A stretch of 64,000 bases of DNA from contig UQKM01000011.1 in assembly GCA_900541685.1 (NCBI GenBank), positions 1-64,000 on the forward strand, read 5' to 3'. The stretch's first letter is position 1; every line of letters starts with the position of its first letter. The notes beneath the pieces were generated by a model. That model made no database searches and had not been told where the DNA came from. It saw nothing but the letters and a program-made list of their open reading frames with translations. The stretch comes from an uncultured Collinsella sp. Its GTDB lineage: Bacteria; Actinomycetota; Coriobacteriia; Coriobacteriales; Coriobacteriaceae. A program made the position numbers and the translations under genes. Below, piece by piece: positions 43,865 through 52,677 of the stretch.

Positions 43865-45559
43865 TTAGTAGAAGTTCTGGATCCGCTGCAAGTACATGAC
43901 GGAATCGGGCAGGCCGCCCTCGCCAAAGGTCTTCTCGATGTACTCGATCAGGCCCTTCATCTCGTCGCGCACAAAGCTCACGTTCATGGACTCAAACTTC
44001 TTGAGCACCTTGCGGGCGATGATGTAGTCCATGCCGCCCAGCTCGGTGCCGCCGCACGCCACGTACACGGGGATGAAGTCGTACATCTGCTTGATGATAC
44101 GGTTACCAAAGGCCAGCTTAAAGCGGGTCTGCAGGTACTGGTCCAGCTTGTGCATCTTCTGGAGCAGCTCCTCGTCGATCACATACTCGACCTTGGCCTT
44201 TTGGAATAGATACTGCAGGTGATCGGCCGTCACGTGCACGCGCTCGTGCGGCTCGCACTCAAACGCGTCGGCGCGCTCGTTGAGCTCGATGGGGATTGCG
44301 CGGTCGTACACCTTGTCCGTGATGGTAAAGGTGGAGTCGTCGTTGTTGGCCGTGCCGATAAACCACAGGCTGTCGGGAATGGTGAGCTTGCCGTCGTGCA
44401 GGGCCTTGGGGTCGGCGGCCCACTGGGTGGGCACCAGGTCGAGCACCCATTCGTCGTGGCTGGGCATCTCGAGCACCGACAGGATCTCGGCAAAGTAGTA
44501 CTCCACGCGGGCGAGGTTCATCTCGTCGAGCACGATCATGGACGGGTCCTGGCGAAGGCCCGCCTCATACACGGCGCGGAGGAACTCGGTCTCGTTAAAG
44601 CGCTTGGAAAACTCGTTGAAGTAGCCCAGCACCTCGGTGCGGTCGCGGAAGCTCGGCTGCACCGAAACGATGGTCGCGGGGTTGTCCAAGTAGCGGCTAA
44701 AGCTGTAGGGCAGCGACGTCTTACCGGTACCCGAGATGCCCTCCAGGATCAGCAGCTTGGAGGCGGCCATGCCGGCCACAAAGCGGCGGATGATCTCGGG
44801 CGTGTAGTAGAGCTTCATCTGGCTGCACGCAAACGCGCGGAAGCTGTCGACAAAGTCCTCCAGCGAGATGGCATCGTCGTAGACCGGCGATTCCCAGTCG
44901 CGGTACTTAAGGTCCACCAGGGACAGCTTGGGGAAGCGGTTGGCCTGGGCGATTTCTTTTTCCTCGGCAAGGGTCTTGGCCTCGACGGTCGCCTTGGCCA
45001 TGGCGGCCGCGGCATCCTTGACGCCCGCACCGTCGAGCGCGAGCGACGCGTTGCCCGACATGACGGCCGTCGCCGCGGCGCCCTCGCCCGCAGCGGCGCC
45101 CGCAGCGGCGCCCACCACGTTGCCCACCGTGGGCAGGTGGTCGTCGGCCAGGGCCGAGGCACCCACGTACGGAATCTGCTTGGTGCCGCCCATGGCATTG
45201 ACCTTGAGCGCCAGCAGCTTGTTCTTCTCGTCCATGAGGTCGAGCACCTGCTTGTTCAGGCGGCCGATCTCGCGATAGAGCGCCTTGTTGGACGTGTCGT
45301 CGCGATGCAGGCGACGGTTGATGCGGTAGTGGTGGATCAGAATGGCCACAATCAGCACGGGGACTGCGATGAGCATGGCAAACAGAATGACCGCGCCGAT
45401 CTTGCCCACCAGGTCAAACGTGGTGAAGTAGGTCATAAAGATGTTGAAGTACTCAACCCAGCCAAACACCAGCAGGTTAAGGATGGAGCTCACAACGGCA
45501 ACGACGTTGTAGACAACCTTTGCCAGCAGCTCCCAGGCAAATCCCAGAAACTCACTCAC
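43865..45559 (-). CDS. membrane-anchored McrB-like AAA+ ATPase
   Basis: The 564-aa protein has two N-terminal hydrophobic segments (about 10-33 and 50-76), a basic stretch, a coiled coil and an Ala/Gly-rich linker. The AAA+ domain has Walker A GISGTGKTSLP (about 274), Walker B MIVLDEMNLARVEYYFAEIL (about 341) and sensor region GTANNDDSTF followed by DKVYDRA (about 400-420), the pattern of McrB-type ATPases that pair with DUF2357 proteins. The GTG start has a GGAGG site and overlaps the first signal peptidase gene by eight bases. A membrane anchor is not a feature of classical McrB. Confidence 0.85.
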   Translation of the reverse strand: MSEFLGFAWELLAKVVYNVVAVVSSILNLLVFGWVEYFNIFMTYFTTFDLVGKIGAVILFAMLIAVPVLIVAILIHHYRINRRLHRDDTSNKALYREIGRLNKQVLDLMDEKNKLLALKVNAMGGTKQIPYVGASALADDHLPTVGNVVGAAAGAAAGEGAAATAVMSGNASLALDGAGVKDAAAAMAKATVEAKTLAEEKEIAQANRFPKLSLVDLKYRDWESPVYDDAISLEDFVDSFRAFACSQMKLYYTPEIIRRFVAGMAASKLLILEGISGTGKTSLPYSFSRYLDNPATIVSVQPSFRDRTEVLGYFNEFSKRFNETEFLRAVYEAGLRQDPSMIVLDEMNLARVEYYFAEILSVLEMPSHDEWVLDLVPTQWAADPKALHDGKLTIPDSLWFIGTANNDDSTFTITDKVYDRAIPIELNERADAFECEPHERVHVTADHLQYLFQKAKVEYVIDEELLQKMHKLDQYLQTRFKLAFGNRIIKQMYDFIPVYVACGGTELGGMDYIIARKVLKKFESMNVSFVRDEMKGLIEYIEKTFGEGGLPDSVMYLQRIQNFY

Positions 45560-46298
45560 CGTCGGTACCCTCCTGCTTGGTCGCGTTCATCGCCGCCTCG
45601 GCCTCGGCCTTTAAACGACGAGCTTCCTCGAGCTTGGCCTCGGCCTGGGCAAGCTGCTCGGCGGCGTTATCGGCCGTGACGGTAGTGTCACCCTTGCCCT
45701 CGGCGTCCACGATGGCAGCCGCGGCGGCCAGGCGGTCCTCCTCGGCCATAGCGCGCTTGAGGTTCATGCCCACCACGATGAGGTGATACACCTGGTAGAT
45801 AAAGAACAACAGCATGGGCAGCACAATCACAATGAGGAAGCCCATGGAGCTGGACAGGAAGTCCATGACCTTGCCCATCTGCGGCAACGCAAACACGTAC
45901 TTGCCCACGATGTCGCCGTCGCTGATGATGTGCGTATCGGCCACGTCGTTGTTATCGCCCTTGGTGGTAAAGCTGCGCATGCCGTTGACCTCGTCGATGG
46001 CGGCGATGCGGTGCGTGTTGAGCGCGTACTCGTTGTCGATGATGGTATGGAACGTCACGATGTCGCCCACCTCGAGCTTGGAGGTGTCGCACTTTTTGAT
46101 GAAGATGAGGTCGCCCTTGTTAAACGTGGGAGCCATGGAGTCGGACTGCACGGCGAGCGGGGTGAAGCCGGCGATGTCAGAGACGCTGCCGTCCTCGCGC
46201 GTGGCGAGCGTGGTAAACGCATACAGGGCCGCCACCAGGATGATGATCCACATGACAACGCTCAGCGCGATGGATGCGACTTTTTTAACAGATTGCAT
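45552..46298 (-). CDS. SipW-like signal peptidase I (first copy)
   Basis: The 248-aa S26 peptidase has catalytic serine in VQSDSMAPTF and histidine in NTHRIAAIDE, the SipW type. Membrane helices lie at residues 8-30 and about 150-175, and a long charged helical tail (AEEDRLAAAAAIV onward) follows in the cytoplasm. It comes 60 bases after four exported-protein genes that have SipW-type signal peptides, so these are its likely substrates. Confidence 0.92.
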   Translation of the reverse strand: MQSVKKVASIALSVVMWIIILVAALYAFTTLATREDGSVSDIAGFTPLAVQSDSMAPTFNKGDLIFIKKCDTSKLEVGDIVTFHTIIDNEYALNTHRIAAIDEVNGMRSFTTKGDNNDVADTHIISDGDIVGKYVFALPQMGKVMDFLSSSMGFLIVIVLPMLLFFIYQVYHLIVVGMNLKRAMAEEDRLAAAAAIVDAEGKGDTTVTADNAAEQLAQAEAKLEEARRLKAEAEAAMNATKQEGTDGE

Positions 46299-46358
46299 AA
46301 TGTCCCTTACTACCGTGTCTGTCTAGGTCGTGCGCGGCCCGGTGGCCGCCGTGCATAT

Positions 46359-47147
46359 CTACTGTTCCTCGATGCCCTCGAAGCGCATCGAAACCGAATA
46401 GTTAGCTCCCTTTAGCATATTAGTGCAATTTGGGTCCGTTCCCTCGAGCCATGTGCGAACGGTTACCGGCTTGTCCGTTTCTGTCATCAGGTCGAACATG
46501 TCGCTGGCCGCGGTCGCCTCGCCCGAGTCGAGCCCAAAGACGGTGGCCGAGCCAGATGAACCGCCGCCCCCGTTAGGGCTGTAGACCCACGTTCGACCAT
46601 CGGCGGTAAAGCTCATACGCATGGCACTGGCCATGCCCTGTGTATCGGAGCTAAACCGCGTGCCGGACACGCCGCCGTCGCCATCCTGCCCGGTCAGGCG
46701 AACGCGCAGGTCCGTACTGCTCATAAAGTGCAGCGTAAACTCCAGGTAGGCGCCGGTGGCGGGATCGGCGGTGGAGCCGTCCTCGAAGGTAAAGGTCTGG
46801 TAGTCGCTCGTGGTGACGGGTTTGAGCTTGGACGCGTCGATGTCCACGCCCTTTTCGCTGGCGATGCGCGCCGAGATCTGGTCGAAGCTCAGACTGTGGA
46901 CGTACTCTTCGAAGGTGGCATGCTCGTCCAGGTCAAAGCGCAGCGAACCGTCGGCGTTGGCGTCGATCATGAGCATGCGGGTCTTGGCGCTATCGGCGAT
47001 GGAGAACCAGGCAAACGTTGCCATGGCTATCGCCACCAGGGCAAACAGGACCAGCACCACGGTGGTGGTGAGCTTGCGGCGCAGGTCGGTGTCGGCGGGG
47101 GCTTGCGCGCCGGCGGGCTTGCCGGTGGCGGGCGTGGCGTGTGCCAT
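46359..47147 (-). CDS. SipW-type exported protein (copy D)
   Basis: The 262-aa protein has a basic N-terminus, a hydrophobic segment (TTTVVLVLFALVAIAMATF) and the ATFAWFS junction expected for SipW processing. The mature part is beta-rich and ends with the element VTVRTWLEGTDPNCTNML shared with its neighbours. It begins two bases after the stop of copy C. Its function is unknown; TasA/camelysin-like fibre subunits are the closest model. Confidence 0.75.
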   Translation of the reverse strand: MAHATPATGKPAGAQAPADTDLRRKLTTTVVLVLFALVAIAMATFAWFSIADSAKTRMLMIDANADGSLRFDLDEHATFEEYVHSLSFDQISARIASEKGVDIDASKLKPVTTSDYQTFTFEDGSTADPATGAYLEFTLHFMSSTDLRVRLTGQDGDGGVSGTRFSSDTQGMASAMRMSFTADGRTWVYSPNGGGGSSGSATVFGLDSGEATAASDMFDLMTETDKPVTVRTWLEGTDPNCTNMLKGANYSVSMRFEGIEEQ

Positions 47148-47149
47148 TG

Positions 47150-48136
47150 CTACTCACCGTCCAAGGTCGCAAAGAGCGCCAGGTGCAAGGTGCCCGGATC
47201 TTGATAGAGATAGTCGGCGCTATCGGGATCGGTGCCCTCGATGTAGTAATAGATATCCAAACGATAGGTCTGGTCAAGCCCCAGCGTGGCAAGCGTGTTT
47301 TGCGGACGCGCGGCCGTCTCGCTCGTGTCCAGCGTAAAGGTGGCCGGGTCCTGCGTCACGTTGGCGCCGCAGGTGAGCTGACCGTTTTGCCAGCCCAGGA
47401 GCATGCCCTCGGTGTAGCCCGCCAGGCCTGCAGGGGCAGTCGCCGGGTGCTCGGCGCGGTGACCACTATCGGAGCCGTCGAGTTCAAAGATGTTGGTGGC
47501 AAGCACCTGGTTGCCGCTCGAGATCTTTATGCCCACGCGGGCCGCGCGCAGCAGCTCGGCATCGGCGCCCTGCGGGACCAGCGATTCGGCCAGATACAAG
47601 CTGACCTTACCCTTTACTTTGCTGGCGCCCGTTCCGGTAATGGTGGGGCGCAGATTGATCCAGCCGTGGTAGAACGCGGAACCGTTGTCTTTTGCCTGCT
47701 CAAACACCGTGGCATCGCCGGCGGAGTTGTTTTGCGCGCAGGCAGCAAAGCCGTTGAGATCGAAGGTCGAGACCGGATAGAGCGTCACGGCGCCAGTCGC
47801 ATTGGAAGTCAGGGAAACATCGCCCTGCTGCGACCAGCTGCCGCGATCGGCGTCGCCCAGCTCCAGCACCAGCTTGGACGTGTCGCTGTGCACGCTCACC
47901 GAATTGGTGTTGACCTTCATGTTGTTGGTAAACCAGGCGTAGGTCGCGGCGCCCAAGGTGGCGGCGAGCGCCACCATAACGAGCGCGATGTAGGCACGCG
48001 CGTGGCGAGCGTGGCGGCGGGCGGCGGCGCCCTTGAGGACCTGGCACTCGGCGGCTACGCTGGAGGGAACCGCGGGGCTCTCGCTCTGGGTTTTGGCCTC
48101 GCAGCTATCTGCTGGCATGCGCTTCTGATCTTTCAC
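47150..48136 (-). CDS. SipW-type exported protein (copy C)
   Basis: About 328 aa from GTG 48136, which has an AAGGGGG site and starts 13 bases after the stop of copy B. A 50-residue polar N-terminus precedes the hydrophobic segment (AYIALVMVALAATLGAATYAW) and the junction ATYAWFTNN. The mature part carries LYPVSTFDL about 60 residues in and ends IYYYIEGTDPDSADYL, the family element with serine in place of cysteine. Confidence 0.75.
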   Translation of the reverse strand: MKDQKRMPADSCEAKTQSESPAVPSSVAAECQVLKGAAARRHARHARAYIALVMVALAATLGAATYAWFTNNMKVNTNSVSVHSDTSKLVLELGDADRGSWSQQGDVSLTSNATGAVTLYPVSTFDLNGFAACAQNNSAGDATVFEQAKDNGSAFYHGWINLRPTITGTGASKVKGKVSLYLAESLVPQGADAELLRAARVGIKISSGNQVLATNIFELDGSDSGHRAEHPATAPAGLAGYTEGMLLGWQNGQLTCGANVTQDPATFTLDTSETAARPQNTLATLGLDQTYRLDIYYYIEGTDPDSADYLYQDPGTLHLALFATLDGE

Positions 48137-48149
48137 GTCGCTCGCCCCC

Positions 48150-48986
48150 TTACGCCTTGGCCGCAGCAAAGGCAAGCTGCAGCACCACATCGCGGGCCTG
48201 GGCCTCGTCGATGCAATTGGCGTCGCAGCCTTCCATGTATACAACGTAGCGAACGCTTGCCACCTCGTTGGCGGCCAGCGTGCAGATGGGCGTGGCGCCC
48301 GCGCGCGGCGTGGGCGTGTCACCGGTGCCATCCATGCTGTAAGAGCTAATAGCACGGGCCGGGTCGGCGGTGTAGCTCCAACCCGAGGCGGCACCCGCTA
48401 CGACCGCGCCGTCCTGCGCCGTGGTGCGCCTGTTGGTGGCGCCTGCAGTATTGCCCAAGTCGTCACAGGTAAAGATATGCGTTTGCGTGCCCGACGCAGT
48501 CGTGATCACCAAGCCCAGGCGCAGTGCGGCCAGCAGCTGCGGGTCGCTCGTCATGCCCATCTGGCCCTGGTACAGGTACACGTTGAGCGCACTGTCGCTG
48601 CCCTTAAGGTACAGCGCGCCCGAAAGGGCGTAGTCATCCAGCTGCGCGGTGCAGTCGGCGTAGTCGGTCGTGATACCCGCGGCGTTTTGGAACGTGCCGC
48701 GCCAAAAGCGGGAAAGGTCTGACGTCGAGATGGGATAGAGTGTCTTGTCGGCGGCGGCAAGCGTTGCCGTCGTGTCCCAGGGCCCGTTGGCCGAAAGGCC
48801 AATCTGCAGGTCGGAGCCCTCGTCGCTTACCGTGTGCACCACGGGCGTCACGTTGGTGAAGCGCGAGTTGCTAAACCAGGCGTAGGTGGCGGCGCTCAAG
48901 GCGGTTACCAGCACCAACATCCATGCGGCCGCGGCAACCATGCGACGGCGCGAACCCAGGATGTCTTTGATGTTCGATGCACTCAT
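48150..48986 (-). CDS. SipW-type exported protein (copy B)
   Basis: About 278 aa from ATG 48986. The hydrophobic segment (MVAAAAWMLVLVTALSAATY) leads into ATYAWFSNS. The mature part carries LYPISTSDLSRFW and ends VVYMEGCDANCIDEA. It starts 11 bases after the stop of copy A. Confidence 0.75.
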   Translation of the reverse strand: MSASNIKDILGSRRRMVAAAAWMLVLVTALSAATYAWFSNSRFTNVTPVVHTVSDEGSDLQIGLSANGPWDTTATLAAADKTLYPISTSDLSRFWRGTFQNAAGITTDYADCTAQLDDYALSGALYLKGSDSALNVYLYQGQMGMTSDPQLLAALRLGLVITTASGTQTHIFTCDDLGNTAGATNRRTTAQDGAVVAGAASGWSYTADPARAISSYSMDGTGDTPTPRAGATPICTLAANEVASVRYVVYMEGCDANCIDEAQARDVVLQLAFAAAKA

Positions 48987-48997
48987 GTCCAGCCCCC

Positions 48998-49882
48998 TTA
49001 CGAACGCTTGCCGGCAAAGCGCAGCGCCAGAGATTGCAGGCTGGTGGCGGCCAGGTTGTTGGTGCAGTCGGGGTCGCAGCCTTCCAGCCACACGTACACA
49101 TCCACGCGCACGGGCGTGCTGCGGTTGGCGCCCTCGGCAGCGGCGGGCAGGCTGCAGATCTTGGTCGTGGCCTCCTTGAGGCTCACGATGCCGGTGTCTT
49201 CGTTATAGTCGCAAAAGTTTGCGCTAGTCAGCTGGTCAAAATGAACCGTTGTTCCATCGGAGCGGGTGCTGTCGAGCACCAGGTGATTCTGCTCGTTCTC
49301 GCCGGCATCCTTGCCGTCGAGTGTGTTGTAGCGCGCCTGGGGATTGTGCTCGCCCGAGACCTCAAAGATATACTGACCCGTAACGGTGTCGCCCTGTCCC
49401 GGAGCATAGGTAACCAGCCCCACGCGCAGAGCGGTGGAGATGGGGCTTGCCGGGTCCTGCTCGGTAAAATCGATGCCCGACAGGTACACGTCGGTCGCGG
49501 CCGAATTGGTAGCCAGGTACAGGGAGGTCTTGTAGTAGTCGGAGTGCTCGGCGGCGCCAAACATGCTGGCAAAGAGCGAGTCCTGGGTGGTTCCGCCGGT
49601 AAAGCCCGTTACCTTTTGGAAGCCGTTGAGCACGTTGTCGGTCGAGACGGGATCGAGCAGGCCCGAAAAGCTCAGGCCGGCGTTGGTCTTGTATTCGCCG
49701 TCGTACTCGTTGGAGATGAGGAAGGTCACGCCCGTGCCCGCGGCCATCTTGACATCGGTGATGTGGCGGTTGGCGTTGTAGATGTACCAGGCATATGTTA
49801 CGGCTCCGGCAGCAGCAAGGGCAACCAGCAACGTGGCGAGCATGCGATTGAACTGTTTTCGCAGTGAGCGCGCGTCCGACAT
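48998..49882 (-). CDS. SipW-type exported protein (copy A, first gene of the operon)
   Basis: About 294 aa from ATG 49882 behind GGGGGAGGGA. The hydrophobic segment (MLATLLVALAAAGAVTYAWY) contains the VTYAWY junction. The mature part has LLDPVSTDNVLNGF and ends VYVWLEGCDPDCTNNL. It opens the eight-gene operon that ends with the second signal peptidase. Confidence 0.76.
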   Translation of the reverse strand: MSDARSLRKQFNRMLATLLVALAAAGAVTYAWYIYNANRHITDVKMAAGTGVTFLISNEYDGEYKTNAGLSFSGLLDPVSTDNVLNGFQKVTGFTGGTTQDSLFASMFGAAEHSDYYKTSLYLATNSAATDVYLSGIDFTEQDPASPISTALRVGLVTYAPGQGDTVTGQYIFEVSGEHNPQARYNTLDGKDAGENEQNHLVLDSTRSDGTTVHFDQLTSANFCDYNEDTGIVSLKEATTKICSLPAAAEGANRSTPVRVDVYVWLEGCDPDCTNNLAATSLQSLALRFAGKRS

Positions 49883-50055
49883 GTCCCTCCCCCAGATGCC
49901 GCATCGTAAACTACCTGGACACCATTTGCCCATAATGGGAATATTTTACGCGAATGTGCAGTTCATCGGGGGTACAAACGCGACTTTTCGCGTCCTGCTC
50001 ACGCCGGATCGGAGGCCAATAGGGTCGCAAGTTGCCGCTTTTTAAAAAATAGTTC

Positions 50056-50084
50056 TTGCCAGCGGGTGGGAGCTCCGTTATATT
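50056..50084 (+). promoter_or_regulatory. promoter of tRNA-Val
   Basis: TTGCCA at 50056-50061 and TATATT at 50079-50084 are 17 bases apart and lie about 30 bases upstream of the tRNA. Confidence 0.8.
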
Positions 50085-50113
50085 ATTCCCTGCGCACTCG
50101 CGCACCCTTGATC

Positions 50114-50188
50114 GGGCGTTTAGCTCAGGGGGAGAGCGCTTCCCTGACACGGAAGAGGTCAGAAGTTCAAATCTTCTAACGCCCACCA
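50114..50188 (+). tRNA. tRNA-Val (anticodon GAC)
   Basis: The 75-base gene has acceptor arms GGGCGTT and AACGCCC, D-arm TAGCTCAGGGGGAGAGCG, anticodon arm CTTCC-CTGACAC-GGAAG (anticodon GAC), T-arm AGAAGTTCAAATCTTCT and an encoded CCA. Confidence 0.97.
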
Positions 50189-50196
50189 AATGTTCG

Positions 50197-50234
50197 CAGC
50201 TCAGAGGCTTCGCCTCTGAGCTGTTTTGTTTTAC
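50197..50234 (+). terminator. intrinsic terminator of tRNA-Val
   Basis: AGCTCAGAGGC and GCCTCTGAGCT form an 11-base stem around TTC, followed by GTTTTGTTTT. Unlike the other two tRNA genes here, its 3' end is not duplicated. Confidence 0.95.
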
Positions 50235-50330
50235 GGCGACCGAGCCCAAAGCGCCCAAACAGCCCCAGCAATCGCCACGATCAGACCCGAATGGGTCTCG
50301 CAGTCACATATAAGTAACCCTCTTTAAATT

Positions 50331-50512
50331 GAGGTCTAATACTTTTCCCGAGAAGTGAATGAGCTTATTTGGACCCCTGGAACATCCACACTTTTTGACG
50401 TCAAAACCGCAGGATTCCAACAGCAAAACCGCAGGAAACGGGCCCCTAAAAGTGTCGATGTTTCGGGAGTCCATTCTGGCTCGTTCACTTCTCGGGAAAA
50501 GTATTAGACCTG
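50331..50512. repeat. MITE-like palindromic element with 33-bp inverted ends
   Basis: AGGTCTAATACTTTTCCCGA followed by GAAGTGAA at 50331-50358 is repeated in inverse at about 50484-50512 with one mismatch over 33 bases. The pairing continues inward (GGACCCCTGG..ACACTTTT against a reversed copy), and the loop has two AAAACCGCAGGA direct repeats. The whole 182 bases could fold as one hairpin. It has no gene and lies just before the accessory island. Confidence 0.7.
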
Positions 50513-50550
50513 GATATATGGCCGCTAATTCTAACCCCCTGTTACCGCCC

Positions 50551-51654
50551 CTACCAATACTGATGCGCATCGATAACGGCTTGCCAGAGCCAAAATCGCT
50601 TCGTTTCGGCACGCGCATGGGCAAAATATCGCTGCTCTGCACTCATCGCCTTGTTAAAGATGGGGCGCTTATTCCGATGCAGCTTCCGTCGGATGCGTTC
50701 GCACAGCCGAACGAGCTTGTCGTAGTCATTTGCTTGGTCGGTTGTCACCGTAAAATACGCTACTCCCTCAAGCAGTTCCAACTCGTTGCGGCGCTCGGCA
50801 TCCTTGTGGATCTTCTCGCGGCCGTCATGAATGGCATCGCTGTCGTAGTCGACCATCGCGGTCAGCACCTCTGGCAGCAGCCCGGCCTTTACTTTATCCC
50901 TGCCCACCTCGACTTTAGCCGTAAGCGTAATGTCGGGCGTGCGCTCCAACACGCGCAGTTTGCGCTCGCGCCCATCGTTGAGTCCATCGCGAATGAAAGC
51001 CTTCTTGTTGAGCTCGGCCTTGCCCAATGCATACCCGCCGTAGCGCGCAGGCAGCGACATAAACATGCACAGCCCCGACTCCCTCGGAGAGCGCGATCCC
51101 TCGATCACATACGCAAGCAGCGCCTTTGCCTTCGCGAGACCCCTTACCTTTGGGGACGCCTCGATATACGCCGCAATGAGCTCCTTCGTCGTGAGCCTGC
51201 CATCGCGCATGCCCCCATCCCTGCTTGTCACCCCGCCGGGAGCAAGGTTGTCCAGCCGATAGTCCGATGTCATGGCATAGCCGGCATAGATGGCCTCGGC
51301 TGCAGAGCCGTCGCGCGCAGCCTGCACAAACGCCAGCTCGGGAGCGCACACGTACGCATCCAGGCCGCCCATCCAGTGGCCCAGCGAGATAAACGAACCC
51401 GCCGGGAGCTCGTTGGTGCAGAGATGCGTCTTAACATGTTTGCTCCGCCGACGGTCGGCGCGCGACGGCACCAGCAAATCCAGCGTTTCGACCCCTAAAT
51501 CATAGCGATCGATAAACTCCTGCGCCTCTTGGTCCAAGAGCGCGCAGGCGCCCGCAATCGACACGACCTCTGGTTCCGAATCCCCAAATCGAGGGTTCGG
51601 AATGTGCGCCAAAAGCGCCAACGCAGCGTTATGTGAAACGATAAAGTAGCTCAT
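50551..51654 (-). CDS. AbiEi/DUF559-like protein of unknown function
   Basis: About 367 aa from ATG 51654 (MSYFIVSHNAALALLAHIP); a longer start at 51741 is possible but gives an arginine-rich leader. The C-terminal part has MVDYDSDAIHDGREKIHKDA followed by ERRNELELLEGVAYFTVT, which resembles the D-x-D ... E-R-R-x-x-L core of DUF559/Vsr-type PD-(D/E)xK folds. The N-terminal part could be an AbiEi-like module. I do not recognise the family with confidence. Position in an accessory island suggests defence. Confidence 0.55.
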   Translation of the reverse strand: MSYFIVSHNAALALLAHIPNPRFGDSEPEVVSIAGACALLDQEAQEFIDRYDLGVETLDLLVPSRADRRRSKHVKTHLCTNELPAGSFISLGHWMGGLDAYVCAPELAFVQAARDGSAAEAIYAGYAMTSDYRLDNLAPGGVTSRDGGMRDGRLTTKELIAAYIEASPKVRGLAKAKALLAYVIEGSRSPRESGLCMFMSLPARYGGYALGKAELNKKAFIRDGLNDGRERKLRVLERTPDITLTAKVEVGRDKVKAGLLPEVLTAMVDYDSDAIHDGREKIHKDAERRNELELLEGVAYFTVTTDQANDYDKLVRLCERIRRKLHRNKRPIFNKAMSAEQRYFAHARAETKRFWLWQAVIDAHQYW

Positions 51655-51777
51655 GGCGCGAAGATAACACGCGCGTCGGCGGCGACTCGCGACCCTGGCG
51701 AGTTTTCGGCAAACGACCAGCAGTTTTTTGCCGCGGCGCAACCAAAGTGTTCATTCGTCGACGTCTAAATGCAAATC

Positions 51778-51825
51778 CGTCAAGCTTTTGGCAAGGTTGC
51801 CGCTCAACTGACCAAAAGCTGACCA
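51778..51825. promoter_or_regulatory. motif pair shared with the Tad upstream region
   Basis: CGTCAAGCTTTTGGCAAGGTT at 51778-51797 area is followed by TGACCAAAAGCTGACCA at 51809-51825. Both motifs recur at 19519-19560. Here they lie between divergent genes. Confidence 0.35.
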
Positions 51826-51971
51826 TTTGCTTGCCCATTTGCTTGACGGCACGCACTCGCCAAAATGCTCCGCGACTTCTCGGACGGTCGAAATGCTCGT
51901 TTAGCGACCACGCACCCGCCGCTGGGGTATCCTTGGAACACATGCACCACAAGCCGCACAAAGGAGCCGCC

Positions 51972-52670
51972 ATGCGCACCGAGCTCGATGTTCCCTTTTT
52001 GCACAAAGACGAGGCCAAAGCCCTGGGTGCCAAGTGGGACCGGGTCAAGAAGATCTGGTACGTGCCTGATGGCGTCAACCCCGAGCCCTTTGCCGCGTGG
52101 CTGCCCGGCGTGGATCGCTCCGACCCCAGCGCGCCCTACATCTACCTGGTGCTGGGCAAGCGCGAGTGTTGGAAGTGCCACGAGCAGACGACAGTCGCGG
52201 CCTTTGGCATTCCGTATCGGGTAGCCGAGGACTCGGGCAGCAAGGCTGCGCCCAGTGCCGCGCCCTCCATGGACGACACGGGCCACATCGCGATCGACAC
52301 CGCCCGCGCCAACGCCATAGCCATCGTCCCCGCGCTGGGCTGCGTGCCGGCCGAGATCCGCGACTACCTGTGCGAGCGCTGCGGCTACAAGCCCGTAACG
52401 TCGCGCACCACCAAGACCGTATCGCTCGCCAGCACCTGCACCGCCTGCGGCGCGCTGCAAGGCAGCCATTACCTGTTCGAGGAGCCCACGTCGCCGTTTG
52501 CACTCACGGCCATCAACAAGCTGCCCGCGCTGGAGTTCGTGCGCGTGGAAGTCGCCGGCGTCTACGGCATCCCCGACAGTCAGGACAACTTTGACCAGGC
52601 GCTCTTCACCTGGGCACGCGACCACCACACCCAGTTCCACAAACCCCTGTGCGAAGGGATCTACCTATAG
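51972..52670 (+). CDS. DUF5710 domain protein
   Basis: About 232 aa from ATG 51972 with an AAAGGAG site. Residues 3-40 (ELDVPFLHKDEAKALGAKWD then KKIWYVPDGV) match DUF5710, a short module often found in proteins of plasmids and mobile regions that bind or process DNA. Two CxxC pairs (CWKCHEQ and CERCGY, then CTACG) suggest zinc binding in the rest. Function is unknown. Confidence 0.75.
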   Translation: MRTELDVPFLHKDEAKALGAKWDRVKKIWYVPDGVNPEPFAAWLPGVDRSDPSAPYIYLVLGKRECWKCHEQTTVAAFGIPYRVAEDSGSKAAPSAAPSMDDTGHIAIDTARANAIAIVPALGCVPAEIRDYLCERCGYKPVTSRTTKTVSLASTCTACGALQGSHYLFEEPTSPFALTAINKLPALEFVRVEVAGVYGIPDSQDNFDQALFTWARDHHTQFHKPLCEGIYL

Positions 52671-52677
52671 GGCAAAG

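Noticed and set aside
41759..44209. 816-codon open frame on the + strand opposite the DUF2357 gene
   Set aside because: Antisense shadow of the Ala/Glu-rich coiled coil; leucine/glycine/histidine-rich product with no start signal.
41549..45559. Ordinary McrBC type IV restriction system
   Set aside because: The ATPase is membrane-anchored, the partner has no visible nuclease, and both overlap signal peptidase genes.
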